Shown: piece by piece, positions 25,487-34,528 of the stretch
Layout: each line of letters starts with the position of its first letter
How positions within the stretch are numbered: position 1 is the stretch's first letter
NCBI GenBank assembly: GCA_020438845.1
Contig: JAGQTV010000011.1
Coordinates: 82,730 to 146,729, forward strand
Length of the DNA stretch: 64,000 nt
Reading direction: 5' to 3'
DNA from: Mycobacterium sp.
GTDB taxonomy: Bacteria > Actinomycetota > Actinomycetes > Mycobacteriales > Mycobacteriaceae
Notes under the pieces: generated by a model
What the model was told of the DNA's origin: nothing
What the model saw: only the letters and a program-made list of their open reading frames with translations
Database searches by the model: none
Translations under genes and position numbers: made by a program

Positions 25487-27184
25487 TCAAAAGTACGAGA
25501 ACACGGTGGTGCCGATGCCGTCGGATTGGCTGTAGTCGAAGTACACCGGCCCCCGTTGAAACGGCGCGTTACCCGTGTTGAAGATGTCGCTTGTGGTCAC
25601 CTCCGGGGTATTGGCCGCTGTCGTCGTGTACGAGTACAGGAGGGTGTTTCCGTCGGCGGTGTAGACGCTGATCCGCGTGCCGGTCGGCACACTCCCCGAG
25701 GTTTGGCCGGTCCCGAGAAGGGATGCGGGGAGCTCGCCGTTGACGCCCCCGGAATCGAACAGGCCCTTGGCCGGACTCTTGGGCCCGTCATTGATCTGCA
25801 CCTGGACATAGGCGGCCGGGGCGCCCGGAACCGAGCCCACCGCGGGCAACGGGTTGGGGCCGAATACCAACAGACCCCACCGCCCGAACTGGAACATCAG
25901 GACACCATCTTTGAGCTCACCGGGCAAGGTGACGTTCAGGTTCGGGCCCGAGTATGCGTTGGCGCCGATCCCGACCACACCCACGATCCCGTCCGGGAAC
26001 TGGTAGTTGTCGAAACCGGTGGCCGTCTGGGAGGTCACGATGTTGACGGTGGTCGCCCCAGTGACGATCCCCCTGCCAAAACTCACCGTTGTCGTGTACT
26101 TGTCGTATTCGTAACGCACGGCGTTGGACCCGGTGCCGTAGCTGCTTTCCCCGTGGCCGGTGGAGGGGCCGAGGTTGTTCTGCCCCACATAGGGCATCGT
26201 GATGGAGAGTCCGGACGAACCGGTGTCGAATACAACGGGGCTCCGGGGACCCTTGTTGACCGAGACATGCCCGATTTCGTTCACGAGGTTCGGGCTCGAA
26301 CTCGTCTTGCTCATCATGACGGGAACGACGGCGTAGACCTGACCGTTCTGTCTGGCCCCGGCGACCAGCTGTTCGGCCGCCGATGCGGCCTCTGGGGCGC
26401 CGAACAGGCCGACCAGCGGGATTGTCAACGCCGCACCGCCCAGCGCCAAACCTCCGGCGGTGGGAAGCAGCAAAGTGGTCAAAAGGGACAACTGGGCCAA
26501 TTGGTGTACGACCGGAACACCCGCGGTGTCGAGCACAGTCGACTTCGCATCCTCAATGGAGTCCTGCCACCTGCGCAGCGCCCAATCAGCCTGTGCCAGA
26601 AAGACTTGCGGCGCCACCGACGCCAGCCCACCGAGAATGCCACCCGAGCCCCAGGTGCCGGCCCTCAGGATATCGCTGGCCGCTGCGATCTGGCCCAGTG
26701 CAGCATGCACCGCGGCGCCGGGAACGATCGCGGCGCCGTTGAGTGAGGAGTACATCTCCCACGAAGGATCGGCACTGACCGCTGGGGCCGATGGTGGCAG
26801 CGCCGCAGCGGCGGCCGTTGGCACGCTGCCGGATGCCACTGCGCCGGGTTTGAGGTCTACCTCGGCGAGAACGCCAGTCGGTCGGTGGCTGAAAGATGAT
26901 GTCCTGTCTGATGATCCGGCAGCCGTGCGACGGGAATTACCCGTTGCTGCCGATACCCTGCCTGCCCTGATCCCCTCGGGTCTTGGGGAGTGAGCTCTGA
27001 TCGGTGAACCGGCGGGGGCCACCCGGGTCGGAGCTGCGGGATTCCCATTCCGGGCGGATTGGCCGTCGTCGGCCCAGGCGACGGCACTTCCCGTCGCCAG
27101 GGCGGCGCCGATGCCCACTGCGACAGCCCCGGCACCCAACCACGCATACGGTCTGCGGACAACGTTGGTCGGGTATCTCTTCAT
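25487..27184 (-). CDS. PecA-like secreted aspartic protease
   Basis: A 565-residue exported protein. A signal peptide (about 1-38, ending AWADD) is followed by a Pro/Ala/Ser-rich linker, a hydrophobic helical region (about 150-300), then a pepsin-like aspartic protease. The two catalytic Asp motifs are DTGSSG (about 320) and DSGG (about 476). The protease part resembles PecA, the mycobacterial aspartic protease that trims PE proteins at the cell surface, but no PE domain is present, so export is by Sec rather than ESX-5. The ATG at 27184 follows ggagaagtgcag. The PGRS gene lies 52 bp upstream on the same strand, so it is a candidate substrate. Confidence 0.86.
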   Translation of the reverse strand: MKRYPTNVVRRPYAWLGAGAVAVGIGAALATGSAVAWADDGQSARNGNPAAPTRVAPAGSPIRAHSPRPEGIRAGRVSAATGNSRRTAAGSSDRTSSFSHRPTGVLAEVDLKPGAVASGSVPTAAAAALPPSAPAVSADPSWEMYSSLNGAAIVPGAAVHAALGQIAAASDILRAGTWGSGGILGGLASVAPQVFLAQADWALRRWQDSIEDAKSTVLDTAGVPVVHQLAQLSLLTTLLLPTAGGLALGGAALTIPLVGLFGAPEAASAAEQLVAGARQNGQVYAVVPVMMSKTSSSPNLVNEIGHVSVNKGPRSPVVFDTGSSGLSITMPYVGQNNLGPSTGHGESSYGTGSNAVRYEYDKYTTTVSFGRGIVTGATTVNIVTSQTATGFDNYQFPDGIVGVVGIGANAYSGPNLNVTLPGELKDGVLMFQFGRWGLLVFGPNPLPAVGSVPGAPAAYVQVQINDGPKSPAKGLFDSGGVNGELPASLLGTGQTSGSVPTGTRISVYTADGNTLLYSYTTTAANTPEVTTSDIFNTGNAPFQRGPVYFDYSQSDGIGTTVFSYF

Positions 27185-27236
27185 CTGCACTTCTCCGTTG
27201 CCGGTCGGTTGTCGGGTCATTCCTCGCATTTGGGCC

Positions 27237-28880
27237 CTAGCCAACTGACCCCTTGGTCCCTTCGGATCCGGATTTGCCGCCGCGGCCGCCTCTGCCACCG
27301 CCTCCGCCCAGACCTGCCGTGGCTGTGCCGCCTTGCTGCGCAGAGGCATTACCGCCCTTGCCGCCATTCCCCCCGGCACCGTCCAGTTCCCCGCCGATGC
27401 CGCCGCTGCCACCACGTCCACCTGTTGCGTCTCCACCGCTCTTGGTCGACGCATCGCCACCCGCTCCGCCGACTCCCCCGGTTCCACCAATACGTCCGCC
27501 CGGACCACCGGGACCGCCGATACCGCCGGCAGCCTGTCCGCCTCCGCTGGACGTCGCAGTGCCGGCGGCGCCGCCCGCTCCGCCGGTGCCGAAAATTCGG
27601 ATGTCGCCGACGAGATTGTTGCCGCCATAGCCGCCGTTTCCACCGTGGGCGTTTCCGGTGTCGCTGCTGGCGTTACCACCGAGGCCACCGGCGCCGGCCG
27701 TCCCGACGTCGGCCCGACCACCCCGACCGCCATCTCCACCCAGGCTCTGTGCCGATACCGAAGCGTTGCCGCGGCCACCGTCGCCACCGGTACCGCCGGT
27801 ACCGAGAACGGCTGCTCCGCCCCGACCTCCGGAGCCGCCCCGAGCGGTGTGCGTGTCGCTGTTCGAGGCCGATTCGGCATTGCCTCCGTTGCCGCCCGCC
27901 CCGCCGTTTCCGATGATGGACGCGCCGCCGGAGCCACCCACGCCGCCACTGCCGTCGCCATTGGTCGACTTCCCGGTCTGGCCGTTACCCCCGGCCCCGC
28001 CATTACCGAAAGTTGCTGTTCCGCCCGGCCCGCCCGCACCACCGACGGCATCGCCGTTGACCACTTCGGCGGACCCGCCGTCGCCGCCGCGACCGCCGTC
28101 GCCGCTCAACAGACCTCCACGACCACCGGTTCCGCCAAGCGCCGCGACGGCGTCTGTGACGCCCTCGTTCTCGGTGACATTGTTGCCGCCGTTACCACCG
28201 AAGCCGCCGTTACCCAATATCGCGCCGCCGGAACCGCCGCGACCGCCGACCGTCGCCGCCGAGATCATCACCGCATCCTCGGAGTACACGGCATCCGCTC
28301 CGTTACCGCCGTTACCTCCTTGGCCCAGGAAAAGTCCACCACGGCCGCCGTTTCCGCCGGCGACAGCGGGCGAAACGAGCTGAGCCTGCTCGTTGTAGCG
28401 GGCCTGCACCCCCGCGCCACCGTCACCGCCGTTTCCGAACAGCAGACCACCATTGCCCCCGTTTCCGCCAGCGGCGCCGTTGCCGCCGTTGCCCCAGAGC
28501 AATCCACCGTTCTGACCGTTGCAGTCGCTGCCCGAGCAGTCAGCGGGCGCGTTGGCTCCATCACCGATCAGCCATCCGCCCGGGCCGATGAGCGGGCGGG
28601 CGGCAACCGCCGATGCCCTCGCACCCGCCACAGGCTTCGCCGCGGCGGTTTGCCCTGCCGGACTCCCGACCTCGCGGCCGTCGAAAAGCCAGAACGAGGT
28701 CCGTTCTGCGAACGGAGACGTGAGCGACGTCGATTCGACCGAGACCAGATGCACTGCAGCACGTGCAGACCTCGCGGGGGTTGCGGCGATCACGGATGCC
28801 GTGGCCACCGTTCCGACCTCGACGGCCGCCACGCTCGCCAGCGCCGCAAATCGCACGAACATTTCTTTGCTACGCGCCAT
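27237..28880 (-). CDS. PE-less PGRS-like glycine-rich secreted protein
   Basis: A 547-residue protein. A short N-terminal signal-like helix (about 1-40) replaces the PE domain of true PE_PGRS proteins. A linker leads to the PGRS hinge motif LIGPGGWLIGDG (about 100), then about 430 residues of glycine repeats of the GGxGGxGG type with interspersed acidic and Ser/Thr segments. A CSGSDC motif follows the hinge. The ATG at 28880 follows gggggg. The long open frames on the opposite strand of this G-rich tract are artefacts of its composition. The next gene, 52 bp downstream, is the PecA-like protease. Confidence 0.86.
   Translation of the reverse strand: MARSKEMFVRFAALASVAAVEVGTVATASVIAATPARSARAAVHLVSVESTSLTSPFAERTSFWLFDGREVGSPAGQTAAAKPVAGARASAVAARPLIGPGGWLIGDGANAPADCSGSDCNGQNGGLLWGNGGNGAAGGNGGNGGLLFGNGGDGGAGVQARYNEQAQLVSPAVAGGNGGRGGLFLGQGGNGGNGADAVYSEDAVMISAATVGGRGGSGGAILGNGGFGGNGGNNVTENEGVTDAVAALGGTGGRGGLLSGDGGRGGDGGSAEVVNGDAVGGAGGPGGTATFGNGGAGGNGQTGKSTNGDGSGGVGGSGGASIIGNGGAGGNGGNAESASNSDTHTARGGSGGRGGAAVLGTGGTGGDGGRGNASVSAQSLGGDGGRGGRADVGTAGAGGLGGNASSDTGNAHGGNGGYGGNNLVGDIRIFGTGGAGGAAGTATSSGGGQAAGGIGGPGGPGGRIGGTGGVGGAGGDASTKSGGDATGGRGGSGGIGGELDGAGGNGGKGGNASAQQGGTATAGLGGGGGRGGRGGKSGSEGTKGSVG
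27240..28520 (-). repeat. PGRS glycine-repeat tract
   Basis: Tandem imperfect repeats encoding GGNGG and GGAGG units, seen on the plus strand as runs of ccgccg and ccaccg. Such tracts are prone to length variation and assembly error, so the gene length may be unreliable. Confidence 0.8.
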
Positions 28881-28972
28881 GAATCCCCCCCAGCTTGCCG
28901 ATATCCGAGGAACAGTAGCGCTGTCTCTTCGCCAAGGTGGCTGCGGGTGACCCATTGCCGTGGGCTACTCCG

Positions 28973-30133
28973 TCAAAGATCCAGCAGCGCCGTCTCGGGT
29001 GCTTCGATGAGCTCGCGCAAATCGGTCAGAAACGCCGCCGCTTGCGCACCGTCGACGACCCGGTGGTCGAACGCCAGAGTCAATGTCATCGTCGGTCGTG
29101 CGACGATCACGCCGTCGTCCACAACTGCCCGTGGTTTCAAGGAGCCCATGCCCAGGATCGCGGCCTCCGGATGATTGATGATCGGAACCCCTTCGTCCAG
29201 ACCGAGTGCTCCGAAATTGGAGACGGTGAAGGTCGACCCGCCCAACTCAGCGGGGGCCAGTGTTCCCGCTCTTGCTCGGGCAACCAGATCCTCGACAGCC
29301 ACAGCCAATTGCCGAACAGTTTTGGTGTGCGCGTCCGCCAACACCGGGACGAGCAGCCCGCGCTCGGTGGCGACCGCCAGTCCCAGCCGCACGTCGGGAT
29401 GAACGCGGATTCGGGGTCCCGCCGCAGATTCGACCCAGCTGGCGTTCACAGTCGCATGCCGGGTCAGGACGATGACGAGCATCCGTAGCGTCAGAACCAG
29501 TGGGGTTACTCCAGCAACGTCGCTCAGACGATCCCGAAGCCGTAGCAGCGCAGAACAATCCACCACCAGGCTGGCATGCGCATCGGGAATCGCGTTGCGC
29601 GACAGAGCCATCTGAGTCGCCATTCGCGCGTGGACGCCCCGCACGACGATTTCTCCGGTTGCGAGAGCCTCAGACTTGCCCGCGGCCGCCACGACGTCAT
29701 CGCGGTTGATGACCCCGTTGGCGGCCGAGCGCGGCCGCACCGTCGTTAGGTCGACTCCCAGATCGGCGGCCAGTTTGCGGGCCTTGGGCACGGCCCGCGG
29801 CCGACGACGGCTGGCGTCCATGTCATCGTCGGCCCCGTAGCCCACCAGAACCGGTGTTCGGCCCGCCGACTGTCCGGTGTCGATCCGCACCAGCAGCGCT
29901 CCCACCGGCAGGGTCTCGCCTTCCTGCCCGCCGAGCTCGGCGATCCGGCCCGCGTGCGGACTGGGTATCTCGACCTCGGCCTTGTTGGTCTCCAGGGTGC
30001 ACAAGGTTTGGTTCAGCTCGACGATGTCCCCAACCGCCACAGCCCATTGCGTGATGGTGGCATCGAGCAAGCCCTCACCGAGATCCGGAACCAAGAAGTC
30101 CCGCATCCCCGCTGCGCTCGCATGGTCGCTCAC
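28973..30133 (-). CDS. bkdC: 2-oxoacid dehydrogenase E2 (dihydrolipoyl acyltransferase)
   Basis: A 386-residue E2 subunit of a branched-chain 2-oxoacid dehydrogenase complex. It has one lipoyl domain (about 10-85) with the lipoylated lysine K51 in the [12 protein letters not shown] turn, a peripheral-subunit-binding domain (about 120-160), and a catalytic acyltransferase domain ending in FDHRVVDG with the active His. It transfers branched acyl groups to CoA. Its ATG overlaps the E1-beta stop by 4 nt (atga), so translation is coupled. Acyl-CoA products would feed branched and odd-chain lipid synthesis. No E3 gene is in this window. Confidence 0.92.
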   Translation of the reverse strand: MSDHASAAGMRDFLVPDLGEGLLDATITQWAVAVGDIVELNQTLCTLETNKAEVEIPSPHAGRIAELGGQEGETLPVGALLVRIDTGQSAGRTPVLVGYGADDDMDASRRRPRAVPKARKLAADLGVDLTTVRPRSAANGVINRDDVVAAAGKSEALATGEIVVRGVHARMATQMALSRNAIPDAHASLVVDCSALLRLRDRLSDVAGVTPLVLTLRMLVIVLTRHATVNASWVESAAGPRIRVHPDVRLGLAVATERGLLVPVLADAHTKTVRQLAVAVEDLVARARAGTLAPAELGGSTFTVSNFGALGLDEGVPIINHPEAAILGMGSLKPRAVVDDGVIVARPTMTLTLAFDHRVVDGAQAAAFLTDLRELIEAPETALLDL

Positions 30134-31218
30134 GGTTGGTGCAGTGCTTTCTCGACGCAGTCAAGCAGCCTGTCGACGCCAGGCAGCCAGAACTTCTCCA
30201 GCCGCGCAGGTGGGTATGGGGTGTCGAATCCGGTGGCACGCAGGACCGGCGACTCCAGGTCGTAGAAGAGTTCCTCTGATAGGCGTGCGGCCAGTTCCGA
30301 CCCAAACCCCAGCGTCCGGGGTCCTTCATGCAGGATGACCGCACGCCCGGTCTTGCGAACCGATGTGGCGATGGTCTCGAAATCCAGCGGGTTCAGCGAC
30401 CGTAGATCGAGAACTTCGATGCTCCAGCCTTGCTGCGCGGCAGCGGAGTTCGCTGCACTGAGAGCGGTTGCGACCAAGGCTCCGTACGTGATCACCGTGA
30501 CCTGTTCGCCGGGCCGACGGATAACCGCCTTGCCGATCGGCGGTTCAGGATGGGAGAAGTCCACAACACCGGATCCCCAGTAGCGGCGTTTCGGTTCCAG
30601 ATAGATCACCGGGTCGCGGGCCGAAATCGAATACCGCAACAGCCAGTAGGCATCCGAAGGATTCGACGGGACAACAACTTTCAAGCCTGGTGTGTGCGAC
30701 CAATAGGTTTCGGTCGACTCGGAATGGTGTTCGACGGCGCCGATGCCACCGAACGAGGGAATTCGCACTGTCACCGGCATGTCCACGTCTCCATGGGTTC
30801 GCATGCGGTACTTCGCGAGATGACTGACCATCTGGTCGAACGCCGGATAGGAAAACCCATCGAACTGAATCTCCGGCACCGGGACGAAACCGCGCAGGGC
30901 CAGCCCGACCGAAGCGCCGACAATAGCCGACTCGGCCAGGGGCATGTCGAAACATCTTTTTGCACCGAATGTTTCCAACAAGCCTTCGGTAACCCGGAAC
31001 ACTCCCCCAAGCTTCGCGACATCCTCGCCGAATACCAATACCCGATCATCGGCCAGCATCGAGTCGCGCAACGCCCGATTGATCGCCTTCGCCATGGTCA
31101 AGCTGGTTAGACCTGGAAACTCCGCCCAGAACAGGTCTTTCGAAGAGCCCCTGTCGTCCGCACCGTCATCCGGGGTGTCGTCACCGCTCATCGGTGGTCG
31201 CTCAATAATCTGTGTCAT
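30130..31218 (-). CDS. bkdB: 2-oxoacid dehydrogenase E1 beta subunit
   Basis: A 362-residue transketolase-like beta subunit that pairs with E1 alpha. Typical motifs are [17 protein letters not shown] near residue 60, [18 protein letters not shown] and [14 protein letters not shown]. The C-terminal domain carries [15 protein letters not shown]. It binds the acyl-transfer site of E2. Its ATG begins in the base after the E1-alpha stop (tag then atg), so the two are almost fused. Branched-chain specificity is inferred from resemblance to mycobacterial BkdB. Confidence 0.93.
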   Translation of the reverse strand: MTQIIERPPMSGDDTPDDGADDRGSSKDLFWAEFPGLTSLTMAKAINRALRDSMLADDRVLVFGEDVAKLGGVFRVTEGLLETFGAKRCFDMPLAESAIVGASVGLALRGFVPVPEIQFDGFSYPAFDQMVSHLAKYRMRTHGDVDMPVTVRIPSFGGIGAVEHHSESTETYWSHTPGLKVVVPSNPSDAYWLLRYSISARDPVIYLEPKRRYWGSGVVDFSHPEPPIGKAVIRRPGEQVTVITYGALVATALSAANSAAAQQGWSIEVLDLRSLNPLDFETIATSVRKTGRAVILHEGPRTLGFGSELAARLSEELFYDLESPVLRATGFDTPYPPARLEKFWLPGVDRLLDCVEKALHQP

Positions 31219-32283
31219 CTAGACCTCGCGGGCCAATTCGGCTAGCAGTTGCCGTCGCTGCGCCTCAAGTGCTGGGGTCGGCTCCGCGTAGACAGTGTCG
31301 AACAGTTCCGTCACATCGCGGTCCGGGCTGTCGACAACCACATCGCGGAGCTCCGTACGTAGCCGCTTCGCTCGGGCCGCGACACGATCTTCCAGTCGCT
31401 GCGTCCAGATTCCGATCCGGTCCAAATAGCGGCGATACCGGGTGATCGGGTCACGAGCCTTCCACTCGGCCAGTTCCTCGGGGGGCTGGTATCTGGTGGG
31501 ATCGTCGGAGGTGGTGTGCGGTCCCATGCGATAGGTGACGGCCTCGATCAACGTGGGGCCACATCCCGCTCGTGCCCGCTCGGCGGCGTCGGCCATCACG
31601 GCATAGCAGGCCAGTACGTCATTGCCGTCGACGACGACTCCGGGCATCCCGTAGCCGTGAGCGCGGTCGGCGATAGACGGTGCCCCTAATTGCCGCCGCA
31701 CCGGTGTGGAGATCGCCCATTGGTTGTTCTGGACGAAGAAGACGCAGGGAGCCTGTTCGACGGCGGCCAGATTCATCGCCTCGTGGGTGTCTCCTTCGCT
31801 CGTGGCGCCGTCGCCGAGGAACGCCACCGTCACCGAGTCCTCATTCAACCTCTGGGCCGCCATCGCCGCCCCCACTGCATGCAGGGCGTGGGTTGCGATT
31901 GGAATGGAGATCGGGGCGCAGCACTTATGGGTGAAATGCAATCCCCCGTGCCAGGAACCTCGCCACACGGCCGCCATCTGGGCGGGGGCAATCCCGCGCA
32001 CCAGGAATGCGCCGAGTTCGCGGTATTGCGGAAAGAGCCAGTCTGTCTTGCGCAGGCACGCGGCGGCACCGACCTGGGCGGCCTCTTGGCCGCGGCACGA
32101 GGCGTACAGAGCCAACTCGCCTTGGCGCTGCAGATTAACGAACTCAGTGTCGAGATCTCGGGTGAGCACCAGGTTCTCGTACAACCACGCCAGAGTCTCC
32201 GCCGGCACGTCATGCCGATAACGGTCCTCGGCCGTTGCCGAGCCATCCGCAGCAATGAATCGGACCGGTTCCGCGTCTCCCAT
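31219..32283 (-). CDS. bkdA: 2-oxoacid dehydrogenase E1 alpha subunit
   Basis: A 354-residue thiamine-diphosphate-dependent alpha subunit that decarboxylates branched 2-oxoacids. The TPP motif GDGATSEGD and the distal VQNNQW complete the cofactor site. RGQEAAQVGAAACL and HALHAVGAAMA are further family landmarks. The ATG at 32283 follows taggaggcgg. It is the first gene of a three-gene operon with bkdB and bkdC. Confidence 0.93.
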   Translation of the reverse strand: MGDAEPVRFIAADGSATAEDRYRHDVPAETLAWLYENLVLTRDLDTEFVNLQRQGELALYASCRGQEAAQVGAAACLRKTDWLFPQYRELGAFLVRGIAPAQMAAVWRGSWHGGLHFTHKCCAPISIPIATHALHAVGAAMAAQRLNEDSVTVAFLGDGATSEGDTHEAMNLAAVEQAPCVFFVQNNQWAISTPVRRQLGAPSIADRAHGYGMPGVVVDGNDVLACYAVMADAAERARAGCGPTLIEAVTYRMGPHTTSDDPTRYQPPEELAEWKARDPITRYRRYLDRIGIWTQRLEDRVAARAKRLRTELRDVVVDSPDRDVTELFDTVYAEPTPALEAQRRQLLAELAREV

Positions 32284-32530
32284 ACCGCCTCCTAACAGTC
32301 GCCGGCATGTTTGGCCGGCACGACCTTAGGCCTGCTCAGCGCGGAGGCGGTCAGGGCCAACCCGTTGTGACAGGCGCCAGCTAACGACCGGGGTGAGGCG
32401 TGAGCTGAGCGATTCGCTCTGCTCGCCGCAGCACTGGGGGCACCATCCATTATGCCTCCGACCATGCCTGCGAACGACTTCACCGCACCGATTGACGACA
32501 CGGTGTTCGCCGGTCGGTTCCGTGTGCCAT

Positions 32531-34120
32531 TCAGATTCTGTTGAGCGTGGCTTCCTCGAGGTCCAGCCCGTGCAACATCGACCGCAGCACCTCGTCGTCG
32601 ATGCGTCCGCTGTCCCGTTCGGCGACGAGCGCCTCACGCTCGGCCGCCAGCATCTCCAGCCGCAGGCGCCGAAACGTTGAAGTGGGGCTCTCTCCCATGT
32701 CGCTCTCCTGCCGGCCGAGCCGTTCCCAGGCAGAGTTCCGTCGTCGGTTGTTCCACGCGCGCAACACCTCTGCGGCGCGCTCGTGCGCCGCTGGCGACTC
32801 CGTGTCGGCCAACAGTTCGTCGAGGCGGACAGCGGCCGCCGCGGCCGCCCTTTCCTGCGCCGCGGCGGCCGCGATCGCATCGGTGCGCTCATCGTCGCCC
32901 TGAACGCCGAGTCGACGAATCAGCCACGGCAGGGTCAAGCCGTGCAGCAGCAGCGTTCCAATCACCACGACAAAGGTGAGAAACACGATGTGTGGACGCC
33001 CGGGAAAGGCAGCACCCGACAAGGTCGTCAACGGAACAGCGAACGCCGCAGCCAACGAGACCACGCCGCGCATGCCCGCCCAGGCTACGACGAAGACCTG
33101 CGCTGCGGTGGGCGCGGTCTCCCGTTCCCGGATACCAGCCGACAACCTCCTGGGCAGATAGGCGAACGCGTAGACCCACACGATGCGAACGCCGATAACG
33201 GTCCCCAGAACAGCCGCCGAGGAGCCGAGGATGACCGCCGCGGGGATTCCGGCAAGCTCGCCGATCACGGTCGGCAACTGGAGGCCGATGAGCAGGAACG
33301 CGAACGACTCGAATACCAGTTGAACGGCTCTCCACACAGCCGCATCCTGTAGCCGCGTCTCGTAGCCGGCGTGCACGGACCGTTGACCGAGGATAAGCGC
33401 GGCGACCACCACCGCGAGAACCCCGGATCCGTGCGCCTTTTCAGCGGCGAGGTAGATGACGAACGGTGCGACAAGCCCAACCGCGCTTTCCACCAACGGA
33501 TCGGCCAGTCGTTCCCTGACGAAGGCGATCACGACTCCGGATGCCAAGCCGATCACGATGCCGCCGCCTGCGGCCGACATGAACGTCGTCAGCCCGCCGC
33601 CCCAGCTCGCGGCGGCGCCGATCGCCGCCGCGAGCGCAACCTTGTAGGCCGTAAGCGCCGTTGCGTCATTGAGCAAGCTCTCCCCGCCCAGCAACGTCAT
33701 GATCCGGCGCGGCAACCCGAGTCGGCGCCCGATGGCGGCGGCCGACACCGCGTCCGGAGGCGCAACGATCGCGCCGAGGGTGAGACCGGCCGCGATCGTC
33801 ATCGCCGGCACCGTCTTGTAGGCGACAAAGCCCACCGCGGCCGTCGTCGCCAATGGCAGGCCGATCGCCAGCAGCCCGATCGGTCGCAGGTTCGTCCGAA
33901 GCCCTACGTAGCTGCTCTCCATACCTGCCGACCACAACAGGGGCGGCAGCAGGACGAAGAGCACGAGGTCGGGCTCGAGCTCGAAGTCCCTCAGACCGGG
34001 CAACGAACTCGCCGCCAGTCCGGCTACCACCAACGCCAACGGAGCCGAGACATCGAAATGGCGCGCCAATCCGGCTAGCAGGACCGATAGCACAACTACT
34101 GCAAGCATGGAGCCAAGCAC
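32531..34120 (-). CDS. CPA1 (NhaP-type) Na+/H+ antiporter
   Basis: A 529-residue protein with about 12 membrane segments in residues 5-400, and a Glu/Arg/Ala-rich cytosolic tail (about 405-529) that is probably coiled coil. Membrane motifs typical of NhaP include FVLLPPLLWSAG, GAIVAPPDAVSA and GGESLLNDATAL (ND pair in the transport helix). It exchanges Na+ or K+ for H+. The GTG at 34120 lies 10 nt after aggagg. Another GTG at 34129 and an ATG at 34108 are possible. It is divergent from a UBP zinc-finger gene (59 bp). Confidence 0.88.
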   Translation of the reverse strand: MLGSMLAVVVLSVLLAGLARHFDVSAPLALVVAGLAASSLPGLRDFELEPDLVLFVLLPPLLWSAGMESSYVGLRTNLRPIGLLAIGLPLATTAAVGFVAYKTVPAMTIAAGLTLGAIVAPPDAVSAAAIGRRLGLPRRIMTLLGGESLLNDATALTAYKVALAAAIGAAASWGGGLTTFMSAAGGGIVIGLASGVVIAFVRERLADPLVESAVGLVAPFVIYLAAEKAHGSGVLAVVVAALILGQRSVHAGYETRLQDAAVWRAVQLVFESFAFLLIGLQLPTVIGELAGIPAAVILGSSAAVLGTVIGVRIVWVYAFAYLPRRLSAGIRERETAPTAAQVFVVAWAGMRGVVSLAAAFAVPLTTLSGAAFPGRPHIVFLTFVVVIGTLLLHGLTLPWLIRRLGVQGDDERTDAIAAAAAQERAAAAAAVRLDELLADTESPAAHERAAEVLRAWNNRRRNSAWERLGRQESDMGESPTSTFRRLRLEMLAAEREALVAERDSGRIDDEVLRSMLHGLDLEEATLNRI

Positions 34121-34179
34121 GTTTGTCACACCTCCTCGGCCGAATCCACGATCGGCCACGCTCCCTATCCTTGGACAAC

Positions 34180-34500
34180 ATGATGAAGAGATCACGCGGA
34201 CGCGACGAAAAGGCGGACCGAAAGGCGGCGGCCGGACCAATGACGTGCCCGCATCTTGCGGCCGAAATCGCAGAGCCGCAACCTCGCACACCGGGAAGGT
34301 GCGAAGAGTGCGGTCAGCTCGGTGACGAACACTGGGGTCACCTACGGATGTGCCTCACGTGTGGTCATGTCGGTTGCTGTGATTCCAGTCCGCACCAACA
34401 CGCCACTGAGCACTTCCGCCAGACGGGTCATCCCATCATGCGATCCATCGAGCCTGGGGAAAGCTGGCGCTGGTGCTACGTCGATACTCAGATCGGCTGA
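34180..34500 (+). CDS. UBP-type zinc-finger protein
   Basis: A 106-residue protein made almost entirely of a ZnF-UBP domain (about 20-100). Zinc ligands are visible as CPHL, CEECG, CLTCGHVGCC and a histidine run with HQHATEHF and HPIM. The domain binds ubiquitin C-termini in eukaryotes. In bacteria it is often fused to, or encoded beside, CPA1 antiporters, and here it is divergent from one. ATG at 34180 or 34183. Its partner may be the antiporter tail or a small modifier such as Pup, which is inference. Confidence 0.85.
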   Translation: MMKRSRGRDEKADRKAAAGPMTCPHLAAEIAEPQPRTPGRCEECGQLGDEHWGHLRMCLTCGHVGCCDSSPHQHATEHFRQTGHPIMRSIEPGESWRWCYVDTQIG

Positions 34501-34528
34501 GGAGCAGACCGCGACTGTTCGTTCTCGG

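Noticed and set aside
27185-28051. N-terminal extension of the PecA-like protease
   Set aside because: Would overlap the PGRS gene in another frame and removes the clear signal peptide at 27184.
27240-28520. CRISPR-like array
   Set aside because: Repeats are short, uneven and in frame, encoding glycine units; no spacers or cas genes.
27333-29174. Long plus-strand open frame opposite the PGRS gene
   Set aside because: Codon composition follows the GC-rich repeat of the PGRS gene on the other strand; no family pattern or ribosome site.
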